Of a stretch of DNA of 64,000 bases, positions 55,224-64,000 are shown in pieces. Each line of letters begins with the position of its first letter. The stretch's first letter is position 1. The DNA is from Hemerocallis citrina (lineage: Eukaryota > Streptophyta > Magnoliopsida > Asparagales > Asphodelaceae). A model generated the notes under the pieces. The model was given only the letters and a program-made list of their open reading frames with translations. It had not been told where the DNA came from and did no database searches. The position numbers and the translations under genes were made by a program. The stretch is taken from assembly GCA_017893485.1 (NCBI GenBank), contig CM030361.1, positions 306,991,224-307,055,223 on the forward strand, written 5' to 3'.

Positions 55224-56333
55224 TCAAACATGCAAAATATTAGCCATATCTTGTCTCTCTTCATCTGTACTTGGAGACTGAGAAGCACTAATTCTGAAAT
55301 GAGGAGCTAAGGGTGTACTGACTGGTTTAGTCTTCTCATCTATACCAAACCGTTTCAGCACCTTCAAAAGATATTGCTTCTGTGTCAAACTTACTATGCC
55401 CTTTGCTCTGTCTCTAGCTATCTCCATCCCAAGTATCTTCTTGGCTTCACCAAGATCCTTCATCTCGAACTCGGAACTCAACTGATTCTTCAAATTTTGA
55501 ATCTCCTTAGCATTTTTAGAGGCAATCAACATGTCATCCACATATAATAACAGATATATGAAAGAACCATTCTGCAACTTCTTGAAGTAGACACAATGAT
55601 CATACTCACTTCTGGAATATCCCTGCACTTTCATAAACTGATCAAACCTCAAATACCACTGCCTTGGAGATTGCTTCAACCCATAGAGAGACTTCTTCAA
55701 CCTGCAAACAAAACTTTCCTTCCCAGCAATTTTGAACCCATCTGGCTGCGACATATAAATTTCTTCATCTAGATCCCCATGTAAGAACGCACTCTTCACA
55801 TCCATCTGTGTCAATTCAAGATCAAACTGTGCTACCAAAGCCAACAAAATCCGAATAGAAGGATGCTTCACAACTGGAGAGAACACTTCATTATAGTCTA
55901 TACCTTCCTGTTGAGCATACCCCTTTGCAACTAGTCTAGCCTTGAACCGAACACTGCCTTTTGGACCTTCTTTCTTCGTATACACCCACTTGCAACCAAT
56001 TGCTTTCTTCCCCTTTGGTAGTTGCACTAGATCCCAAGTCTTATTCTTATAAAGAGAGTTCATCTCTTCATCCATAGCAACTTTCCAATCTGCATTTTCT
56101 GAACTTCTAGTGGCTTCTTTGAAGTTGGAGGGAACTTCATCATCCACAATGGGAAGAGCAAATGCAACTGTATCTGTAAAACGAGACGGTCGTTTGATAT
56201 CTCTTCTTTGCCTTCTTACTGCAATTGATTCTTCCTGCTGGATAGGAACTTCTTCATCATTCTCAGTATCAACCACATCATCTTCATCTTGGACAGGAAC
56301 AGGATTTTCAACTGACAACTTTTCTAACTCCAC
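55224..56333 (-). pseudogene. Copia reverse transcriptase region, C-terminally deleted
   Basis: It has the full Copia RT series: WDLVQLPKGKKAIGCKWVYTKK, ARLVAKGYAQQEGIDYNEVFSPV, TQMDVKSAFLHGDLDEEIYM, LKKSLYGLKQSPRQWY and LLLYVDDMLIAS with both catalytic Asp residues. The frame stops at 55224, shortly after the STDEERQDMA segment. The connection and RNase H domains (compare 61490-62150 in the second Copia) are absent, and untranslated DNA follows at once. It begins after a TAG at 56406-56408. Confidence 0.95.
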
Positions 56334-57203
56334 CTGTTGGAGAACTCTCCTACCAGTCGACTGGTTATTGCCAGCAGTCGATTGTCCCGAGCTCCCACTC
56401 TTCTTCTATTCTAGACCACCAGTCGACTGCTCCTGTACACCAGTCGACTGTCCCGAGATTCTGCTACTCACCTGTTGGAGAACTGTCCCACTCTTCTGCT
56501 GCTCACCAGTCGACTGTCCTATACCACCAGTCGACTGTCTCGAGCTAATCATGCTGGTCTCATCAAAAGTCACATCTCTGCTGATTACTAACTTCTTTTG
56601 TTCTGGACACCACAACCTGTAACCTTTGACACCAGTACTAAAACCAACAAATATAGCCTTTTTGGCTCTTGCATCAAGTTTAGTTTCAGTTACATGAAAA
56701 TAAGCAGGACAACCAAATATATGCAAAAAACTATAATCAGATGCAGGTTTACCACTCCATACCTCAATAGGCGTTTTGCCTTCAAGTGCTGCTGATGGTA
56801 AACGGTTGACAATGTGGCTTGCATATATAACAGCTTCTGCCCAAAATGTCTTCTTCAATCCAGACTGTACTAACATACATCTCACCTTCTCAAGTAAGGT
56901 TCTGTTCATCCTTTCTGCAACCCCATTTTGCTGTGGAGTCTTCCTAACTGTGAAGTGCCTCTGGATCCCTTCATCTTCACACAATTTCAGAAACGGATCA
57001 TTCTTGTATTCCCCTCCATTATCTGACCTCAGAACCTTAATCTTCCTACCAGTCTAATTTTCAACTTTCTTCTTCCAACTTGTGAACAATGTCAAAACTT
57101 CATCTTTGTGCTTCATGGTATATACCCAAACTCGTCTGGAGTAATCATCAACAAAAGTAACAAACCAGTGTCTACCACTCATAGAAGGTGTCTGAGTAGG
57201 GCC
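56334..57203 (-). pseudogene. Copia integrase core and linker, with TAG stops
   Basis: The core includes VLRSDNGGEYKNDPF, RHFTVRKTPQQNGVAERMNRTLLE, AEAVIYASHIVNRLPS and FLHIFGCPAYFHV, so the DDE Asp and Glu positions look present. TAG codons at 57204-57206 (aligned Trp), 57054-57056 (aligned Gln) and 56406-56408 (aligned Gln) interrupt one continuous frame. The linker has repeated QSTG encoded by CAGTCGACTGG (starts at 56354, 56420, 56441, 56507 and 56528 on the + strand). Confidence 0.93.
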
Positions 57204-58733
57204 CTAAACATCTGTGTGCACATAATCGAGGATACCCTTTGTCTGATGTACAGCTGTACCAAATTTCACCCTAGTTTGCTTACCCAAAACACAATGTTCA
57301 CAAAATTCCAACTTGCACCCTTTAGCATCTTTAAGCAACCCTTGCTTCACAAGCCCCTGCAAGGCCTTTTCTCCTGCATGCCCGAGTCGCATATGCCATA
57401 ACCTAGTAGAGTCGGGAACAACCTGTTTAGGCCTTTCAGTTACACTGGCAGCCTGACCCAAATATGTTTTTCCCTGCAAGAAAAACAAGTTCCTTTTTCT
57501 TTGCCCTTTCATCACCACGAGTGATCCGCTAGTCACCTTCAGAATGCCACCTTCACTAGCAAATTTCAATCCACTGGCCTCCAAAGCACCAAGTAAAATT
57601 AAATTCTTCTTCAAATCTGGAACATACCATACATCTGAAAGCTCCCTAATAAGACCATCGTGCATAAGCAATTCAATCTTCCCGATTCCTACCTTCTTAC
57701 AAGGTGCATCATTTCCCATCAAAACTACACCACCATCCATATACTCCAAAGAAGTAAACCACTCCTTTTTCCAAGACATATGATAGGAGGCTGCTGTATT
57801 AAGAAACCATACTTCTTGATAAAGTGAGGGACTAGAAGCAAGTGCAAAAGAAAAATCCTCGCCACTTTCTAAATTATCAACAGTCACATTTGCAGTCGAA
57901 TTTTCCTTATTTCGTAGCTTTGGACAATCCTTTTTCCAATGCCCCCTCCCATGACAGAAAGCATATTCATCTTTGGCCGGTATTTTCCTGTCCTTCGAAA
58001 CTCCTCTCGATTTGGAACGAGATTTGTTTCCCTTTTTCCCAGATTTGGACTCAGATCTGGTCTCAGTCCTGCCCCTTACAATTAAAGCTTCAGAAGTTTC
58101 TCTATCAACCATTTTATCCCTTCTCCTAGTTTCATTATTCAACAGAGCATTTGCAACATCTTCATATTTCACAGTATCTTTTCCATATAATAAAGTAGTT
58201 GCTAAATGATCATAACTTTCAGGTAATGAATTCAACAGAATTAGGGCTTTATCTTCATCCTTAATTTGCTCATCCAAATTTAACAAATCAGCCAATAATT
58301 TATTAAATGATTCAACATGAGCATTCATAGACATACCTTCCGTATAGGTGAAGCGAAAAAGTCTCTTCTTCAAATACAGCCGATTCTCCAAACTTTTCCT
58401 CATGTATTTGTCTTCGAGCTTCTTCCACAACACCGCAGCAATGGTATCCCTCATCAAATCGTACTTCTGAGCCTTCGCAATAAAGAGCCGAATAGTCCCA
58501 CACGCAACTCGATTCAACTTCTTCCAATCTGCTTCGGACATATCCTTTGGTTTTTCTACTTCCAAAGCAACATCTTGTTCTTGTTGAACAAGAACATCCA
58601 ACACCTCACATTGCCACATCCCGAAATTGTTTGTCCCATCAAATTTTTCAACTTCAAATTTTGCGTTGTGAATCGTTGTTCTGGACGAACTTGATCCCAC
58701 AACATCCTTGGTTGCATCTGCATCACCCGCCAT
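57204..58733 (-). pseudogene. Copia gag, protease and integrase zinc finger
   Basis: Gag begins MAGDADATKDVV and has the UBN2-like FNKLLADLLNLDEQIKDEDKALILLNSLPESYDHLATTLL block. The nucleocapsid knuckle reads YAFCHGRGHWKKDC, with Tyr in place of the first Cys. The protease motif reads FLNTAASYHMS, with Asn where the catalytic Asp belongs. The integrase HHCC finger (HMRLGHAGEKAL...CEHC) is intact. The frame ends at the TAG at 57204. Both substitutions fit G-to-A changes on the coding strand. Confidence 0.95.
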
Positions 58734-58755
58734 CTCCCTCTAGGTCGAACCAACA

Positions 58756-58767
58756 GCTCTGATACCA
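58756..58767 (-). promoter_or_regulatory. Primer-binding site, initiator tRNA-Met type
   Basis: On minus, TGGTATCAGAGC lies two bases from the 5' LTR end. It is the canonical Copia primer site for minus-strand DNA synthesis. Confidence 0.96.
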
Positions 58768-58769
58768 CT

Positions 58770-59267
58770 TGTTGTGCGGAATACAAATCAAACCAACAAT
58801 CAAACGAGAGAAACAGCGAGAAAATACAGAAAAGCAAGCAACACAAGAACACAAGATTTACGTGGTTCGGCAAAACGATGCCTACATCCACAAGGGGCGG
58901 TTGGGGTTCTTTACTATGATCTCCAATGGGCAAACAAAGCCTTTACAAGAGATGACGGCTGCAAAATCCGAATAAGGTGTTACAATTTACAAAACCCTAA
59001 CGGGTGTATTTATAGGGAAACTATTGGGCCTTTTCGAATTGGGCCTATTCTGGATCCAAAACCCGCCGACAGTCGACTGGTCGAATTACCAGTCGACTGG
59101 TACTTCCTTCGGGACAGTCGACTGATCAGTCGACTGTTGCTGCTGTATCTTTAGTCCTTGAAAACTCCTCTCTGGACAGTCGACTGCTCCTCTATCCAGT
59201 CGACTGAAGCTCTGAAACTTTCGAACACTGCAGATACCAAATACCAGAATCGAGCCATTATCCTACA
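58770..59267 (-). repeat. Copia 5' LTR
   Basis: It is identical to the 3' LTR except for two C/T differences. The TATA box is at 59007-59016. The six CAGTCGACTG palindromes are at 59070, 59090, 59115, 59127, 59177 and 59197. Confidence 0.96.
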
Positions 59268-59272
59268 AGAAA

Positions 59273-60398
59273 TGTATGGGCTTTCTTACCTGTATATTAT
59301 CTGATAATTACCACTAGTGATTGAAAATAAATACTTAGCAGTTAGCAGCATCACTTATAATGGTGCATGCTCGGTCCAGGTACAGTCTGTTCCAATTTGG
59401 TGAAGATAAGGATCAGTCTTATTGAATTGGATCGAATCCAAACTCTGAAGTGAGAGGTGAGACCGTCGACTTGGAAACATGCATTGTTCCTTCATATGAA
59501 ACATAGACACAGTAGGTTCACTTTCAAGTGAACCTGAGCTTAAACGTTTCCAATTTCGACAAAGCTCTTAGTCTTTGCTTTCATTTTTGCATCTGTACCG
59601 TCTGAAAAGAGCCATAAATGAGTATATCTTGCAAGAAATCGAATGAAGCTCTTTTGCTTAGCCTCAAACTTTGCAAAAGTTCTCTTGTTCCTTTCAAAAT
59701 AAACGAGTGCTAATCGACTTCTTGTTCAATCCTCTATCTGTCGAGTCATATGCATTAATTGTCGTCTGATAGACACTAATACCATTTTCCTTAAGTACAT
59801 GAAGGCAAGAAATCACTGTGTCATCGTAGCGCAAACAATACAGCATTACCTAGGAAAGATGCACACAATGGTTAGTATACGAAATGTACAATGAAATACC
59901 ATGTATGCGATTCAGCTAGTTACGGAAGAGTAAATTGTTGCGGCCAATAGATAGATTCCACAAAGCAGCAGTAAAAGTGAAATCAGATACCTGCTGTACC
60001 ATGTTAAATAACAACTTTTGCCTGAAAGATATGAAATGATGCTACATTGGTAGTCATTTGAGTTTCTCAGGCCTTCAAAAAATTTACATGACGTGATGCT
60101 TGTGTGCCAAAAAGTTACAACAATATTGATGCCCATAAAATTAATCTTCTACCCTTGCTAAAGGTCCAGTCTTATCTGCTCCAGAAATGCTTTGTCATGT
60201 CCATGTTTAATATATATAGCCCCCTCTTCATTTTTGTCATGTCTAGTCGTTTTGTATGTAAATCCAAGTAATGACATTCAATCCTTCTCTTTGGTATATT
60301 GATTTAACCTAGATTTCAAGCTACTTCTGCCTTGAATTTGTGAAAAATCCTACCAGTAGACCATAACTCCAAAATTGGACTCTACGTAGCGTTATTTT
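59273..60398. other. Unassigned DNA between the two Copia elements
   Basis: No gene, terminal repeat or known element is recognised. It may be host intergenic sequence. Confidence 0.45.
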
Positions 60399-60538
60399 TT
60401 TTAATAAAAATTTGCATTTAATATTGTGTAGTCGAGCAGAATTCAAATTTGTTCTAATAGTATATGAATTTTTAATAAAAATTTGCATTTAATATTGTGT
60501 AGTCGAGCAGAATTCAAATTTGTTCTAATAGTATATGA
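60399..60538. repeat. 71-bp tandem duplication, nearly perfect
   Basis: TTAATAAAAATTTGCATTTA through TTCTAATAGTATATGA occurs twice in succession with essentially no change. Confidence 0.92.
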
Positions 60539-60915
60539 AAGATGTTACCAGTAGATCAAACCAAGGAAAACATGTGGGAGCACACACTCATTCACCCATG
60601 TAAATCGAAGTGACAGCCCATGCATGCTTTAATTTTAGGCAGGAAGGATTAAGACACCATCAAACATTTAAAGTCCATGGCCACCTCTGTGTTTGTATTT
60701 GGACAGGGCCACACTCCTAGCCATGCAGGGATGCTCCTCCCCTCCCACAGCTGAGCCCACCACCACCCTCATGTCGACCAGGCCCCGGTTTGTCCAAATC
60801 TCCCAACATCAAGATGCTATTGACATTTTTAAATAAAAAAAAATTCTATATGACCACCACCATATTTCGTTGAGTAGACGGTAACGAAATAAACCCTGCA
60901 GAATGAGTTGCCTCC

Positions 60916-61456
60916 TGTTGGATTTATGTCCTGCATTCGGTTCGATGTGAAGAGAAGACGATGATGCAAATGAGATTGAAGCGTCATTGGAAGCAAAAAG
61001 AAGCAACAAAAGCAACAACTACAGAACCAATTTGTTAGGATCGGGAGAAAAACAACAGAGATAAATTTGAGAAGAAAACAACACAAATATTATTTCTGAA
61101 TCTCAAAAGATTTACAAAAAAAACAACTCTCAATACTTTATAAGCTCTCTGTGGCTATCAATCTCTATTTTTCTCTTCAGTTGAGTGTATCATCAAATGA
61201 AGAAAATAGTGAGAATTTATAGGAGGGGAAGAGACACCATGCTTTGGAAGAGACACCATGCTTTTTGAAAAGACACCATGCTTTGGAAGAGACACCATGC
61301 TTTTGAAAAGACACCATGCTTTGGAAGAGACACCATGCTTTTGAAAAGACACCATGCTTTGGAAGAGACACCATGTTTGCATCAAACGTTGTCATGCATC
61401 AGTATGCACCAAACGTTGCATGCATGAGTGCATGCTCTTTTGTGGCGGGACCTACA
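60916..61456 (-). repeat. 3' LTR of the second Copia element
   Basis: It starts TGTTGGATTTATG and ends GGGACCTACA. A minus-strand TATA box (CCTATAAATT) sits at 61214-61223. The repeat array at 61231-61380 is directly upstream of it in U3. Confidence 0.88.
61231..61380 (-). repeat. U3 array of eight ~19-bp repeats next to the TATA box
   Basis: Units of the form AGACACCATGCTTTGGAAG and AGACACCATGCTTTTGAAA alternate, giving a 38-bp higher-order period, four dimers in all. The first unit lies about 8 bp from the TATA box. Each unit holds GCATGG/CCATGC. Open frames reading MVSLPKHGVFSKAWC across it are products of the repeat and not genes. Confidence 0.93.
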
Positions 61457-61489
61457 ATTCTCCCCCTCACGCCACATCTGCACCAATCG

Positions 61490-61925
61490 TCATCTCTCAT
61501 CCATTCCAGTTATGTCTCTGCATAACTCTAGTTTCTCCCGAGACACAATCTTTGTTAACATGTCTGCTGGATTCTCCTTCGTGTGGATCTTCATCAGTTT
61601 CAACAATTGTTGATCCATCACCTCGCGTATCCAGTGATAGCGAATATCAATATGTTTTGTTCGGGAATGGTACATTGAATTCTTGCTCAAATCCAGAGCA
61701 CTCTGACAGTCACAATGTACCTTGTAGTCATTCTGCTTGATCCCGAGTTCTTGTAGAAATCGCTTTAACCACAACATCTCCTTGCCAGCTTCAGCAGCAG
61801 CAATGTACTCTGCTTCTGTCGTAGATAGTGCTACGCACTTCTGCAACCTTGACTGCCATGACACAGCTCCCCCTGCAAAAGTGTAGATAAAACCAGAAGT
61901 CGATTTTCTACCATCAAGATCTCCG
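61490..61925 (-). pseudogene. Copia RNase H domain (second element)
   Basis: The frame shows SWQSRLQKCVALSTTEAEYIAAAEAGKEMLWLKRFLQELG, HCDCQSALDLSKNSMYHSRTKHIDIRYHWIREV and HTKENPADMLTK, the complete Copia RNase H signature. It lies in a different frame from RT: a single missing base near 61910-61925 shifts it. Confidence 0.94.
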
Positions 61926-64000
61926 CCATATCTGCATCTGTATAGCCTTCCAAAACCGGATCAGCTCCCCCGTAACACAAACATATCTTTGAAGTACCCT
62001 TAAGATACCTGAGAATCCACTTAACAGCCTCCCAATGCTCATTTCCTGGATTGGAGAGAAATCTGCTTGCCACACCCACTGCATGTGCAATATCCGGCCT
62101 CGTACACACCATTGCATACATCAGACTTCCAACCGCTGAAGAATAAGGCACAACTTCCATTTCCTCGATCTCTTTCCTGGATGAGGGACACGAACTCTTG
62201 CTCAACTTGAAATGATTAGCCAGTGGGATGCTAACTGGCTTGGCACCCTCCATGTTGAATCGCTTGATCACCCGTTCAACATATTTCTCTTGAGATAACC
62301 ACAATCTTCGGGCCTTTCTGTCTCGAGAGATGTTCATACCTAAAATCTGCTGAGCTGGCCCAAGGTCCTTCATATCAAAGACCTTAGAGAGTTCTATCTT
62401 CAGCTGTCTGATCTTCATTGCATCTTGTCCGACGATCAACATGTCATCGACATATAGTAACAGTGCAATGAAATTTCCATCAGGGGACCTTTGAATGTAG
62501 ACGCATTGATCTGCAGCAGTCCTCTTGTAGCCTTGACTCACCATGAATGAATCAAACTTCTTGTACCATTGCCTTGGTGCTTGCTTGAGGCCACACAAAC
62601 TCTTCTTCAGCTTACATACGAGATTCTCTTTCCCTGGAACCTCGTATCCCTCTGGCTGCTCCATGTAAATTTCTTCATGCAGATCACCGTGAAGAAATGC
62701 AGTCTTCACATCCATTTGTTCAAGCTCCAAGTCTAGGCTAGCTGCTAATCCGAGCATGCATCGGATTGAAGTCATCTTTATAACTGGAGAAAAAATCTCA
62801 CCAAAATCGATGCCTTTCTTCTGAAGGAATCCTTTGACCACTAGCCGAGCTTTGTGCTTCACCACCTTTCCGCTGCCATCTTTCTTGAGCTTGAATACCC
62901 ACTTGTTCTTTAGTGCCTTCTTCCCTCCTGGAAGCTTAACCAAATCGTAGGTTTGGTTTTTCTCTAAAGAGTCCATCTCATCCCGCATAGCGTGCAGCCA
63001 GTTGTCTTTGTCTGGATGAGACAATGCTTCCTGGAAATTCTCTGGCTCCCCTTCATCAGTAAGAAGAATGTACTCTGATTCTGGATATTTAGTAGACGGA
63101 ACATGGCCTCTTTCAGATCTACGTAGCTGAGACTCACTCGTCTCAGGCGGTGTATCATTATCTTGTACTGGTTCTGCAGCTGTGAAAGGTTGCGACTCCC
63201 CAGGCTCATCAATCCCTTCTTCCTCCTCCTCTGGTTCTGCTTCTAGTTCTTGATCAGACACATCATCATCTGCGGCAGCTTGTACTGGTACTGTATCTGG
63301 AACAAAGTCCTGAGTACTGACAGGTCTTTCAGCAATTGTAGGCTTTTCAGTGACCCCATATGTCTGATTTTCATGGAACACCACGTCTCTACTTCTGATG
63401 GGCTTCTTTGTCTTTAGATCCCATAGCCTGTATCCAAACTCCTCGTCTCCATAGCCAATGAAAATGCATGGAGTGGTTCTCGTATCGAGCTTCTGCCTGA
63501 GCTCCTTTGAGACATGTGCATAAGCCAGACATCCAAATGTCCTCAGGTGAGAGTAGGAGGGGTTTTTGCCGGTCCATTTCTTCTCCGGGATGTTGAAATT
63601 CAGCGGGACTGATGGAGATCGATTGATTAAGTAGCAGGCGGTGCGAACAGCTTCTCCCCAAAATGGCTTTGGCAGCTTTGCTGTGCTGAGCATACTTCTG
63701 ACTCTTTCCATGATTGTTCGGTTCATTCTTTCTGCTACCCCATTGTGTTGCGGGGTACGTGGAACCGTCTTCTCGTGCCGAATGCCCTGACTCTTGCAAT
63801 AGGCATCAAAACTCCTGGATGTATACTCGCCTCCGTTATCTGAGCGAAGGCACTTCAGGTTCTTCCCCGTTTCACGCTCTACCATGGCATGAAATGTTTT
63901 AAAGCTTTCTAAGACCTGATCTTTTGTCTTCAGAAAATACACCCACACCTTCCGAGAAGCATCATCAATAAATGTCAGAAAGTATTTGTTACCGCCTAGC
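61926..64000 (-). CDS. Copia integrase core and RT (second element), open to the window edge
   Basis: From the right: a TFIDDASRKVWVYFLK integrase start, LRSDNGGEYTSRSFDAYC, PQHNGVAERMNRTIMERVRSML, then the linker with an acidic stretch (ELEAEPEEEEEG). The RT follows, with WVFKLKKDGSGKVVKHKARL, EQMDVKTAFLHGDLHEEIYM, LKKSLCGLKQAPRQWYKKF, LLLYVDDMLIVGQD and VGSLMYAMVCTRPDIAHAVG. It is uninterrupted over about 690 codons, in contrast with the neighbouring Copia. The frame is broken only at its C-terminal end before RNase H. The 5' part lies outside the window. Confidence 0.95.

Larger units (their letters stand above)
54524..59267 (-). mobile_element. Young, defective Copia LTR retrotransposon
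   Basis: Two 498-bp LTRs (54524-55021, 58770-59267) begin TGTTGTGCGG and end TCCTACA. They differ at only two positions (C/T in GAAAA(C/T)ACAG and GATGA(T/C)GG). AGAAA flanks the element on both sides (54519-54523, 59268-59272). The primer site is complementary to initiator tRNA-Met (58756-58767). The polyprotein (58733 to 55224) has three in-frame TAG stops, altered knuckle and protease residues, and no RNase H. At 4.74 kb it is shorter than typical 5-kb relatives. Confidence 0.97.
60916..64000 (-). mobile_element. Second Copia element, truncated by the window edge
   Basis: The 3' LTR (60916-61456) is followed on minus by a PPT (GTGAGGGGGAGAAT, 61457-61470), RNase H, RT, linker and integrase core reading to 64000. 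CCTCC precedes the LTR and would be the left target duplication. The upstream half and 5' LTR are outside the window. A one-base frameshift separates RNase H from RT. Confidence 0.95.

Noticed and set aside
61158..61395. ORFs reading MVSLPKHGVFSKAWC repeats
   Set aside because: They are produced by the 19-bp U3 repeat array of the LTR.

Overview
The window is AT-rich flowering-plant nuclear DNA, probably eudicot. It is dominated by transposable elements of nearly every plant class, many of them nested. Only two stretches look like host genes. The first is the 5' part of a LAX PANICLE 2-like gene (three exons, 26480-27604, + strand). The second is an intronless SAM-domain gene (50117-50737, - strand). 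A third gene-like reading frame, encoding a two-zinc-knuckle protein (22864-24021), sits inside a LINE-like insertion.

Layout. 1-1950: GC-richer DNA that resembles plant mitochondrial intergenic sequence. 2-8 kb: an AT-expanded inverted-repeat element, a hAT MITE, a Stowaway MITE, an inverted-repeat element carrying an antisense gene fragment, and a MITE with TTA target duplications. 8.4-12.6 kb: a decayed Copia element whose gag is split by an RTE LINE and whose LTR carries another hAT MITE. 12.6-20.7 kb: a decayed PIF/Harbinger element with transposase and Myb/SANT genes. 20.8-25.6 kb: MITEs, a Helitron-like end, and the LINE with the zinc-knuckle ORF. 26.3-28.7 kb: the LAX2-like gene start. 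28.7-35 kb: LINE tails, microsatellites, a SINE-like repeat, a hAT MITE and an antisense RTE fragment. 35-39.6 kb: a gypsy-type gag-like gene with an LTR-like segment on one side and an 88-bp minisatellite on the other. 41.6-46 kb: a decayed hAT element containing a nested MITE. 48.3-49.5 kb: a Copia LTR with an internal scrap. 50-54 kb: the SAM gene, a promoter-proximal MITE, and a 2-kb retroposon containing a hAT MITE. 54.5-59.3 kb: a very young but defective Copia element. 60.9-64 kb: a second Copia element running off the window.

The most interesting signals are the following. (1) The 54.5-59.3 kb Copia element has LTRs differing at 2 of 498 positions, yet several disabling changes that are all consistent with C:G to T:A transitions, and no RNase H. 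It was probably already defective and moved in trans. (2) The palindrome CAGTCGACTG occurs six times in each LTR of that element and five more times inside its pol gene, where it encodes QSTG. (3) Several LINE tails end in terminal hairpins whose stems differ in sequence. (4) A 207-bp hAT MITE family has four copies with 8-bp target duplications. (5) A 19-bp repeat array abuts the TATA box of the second Copia LTR.

All identifications come from reading the sequence. No database search was possible.
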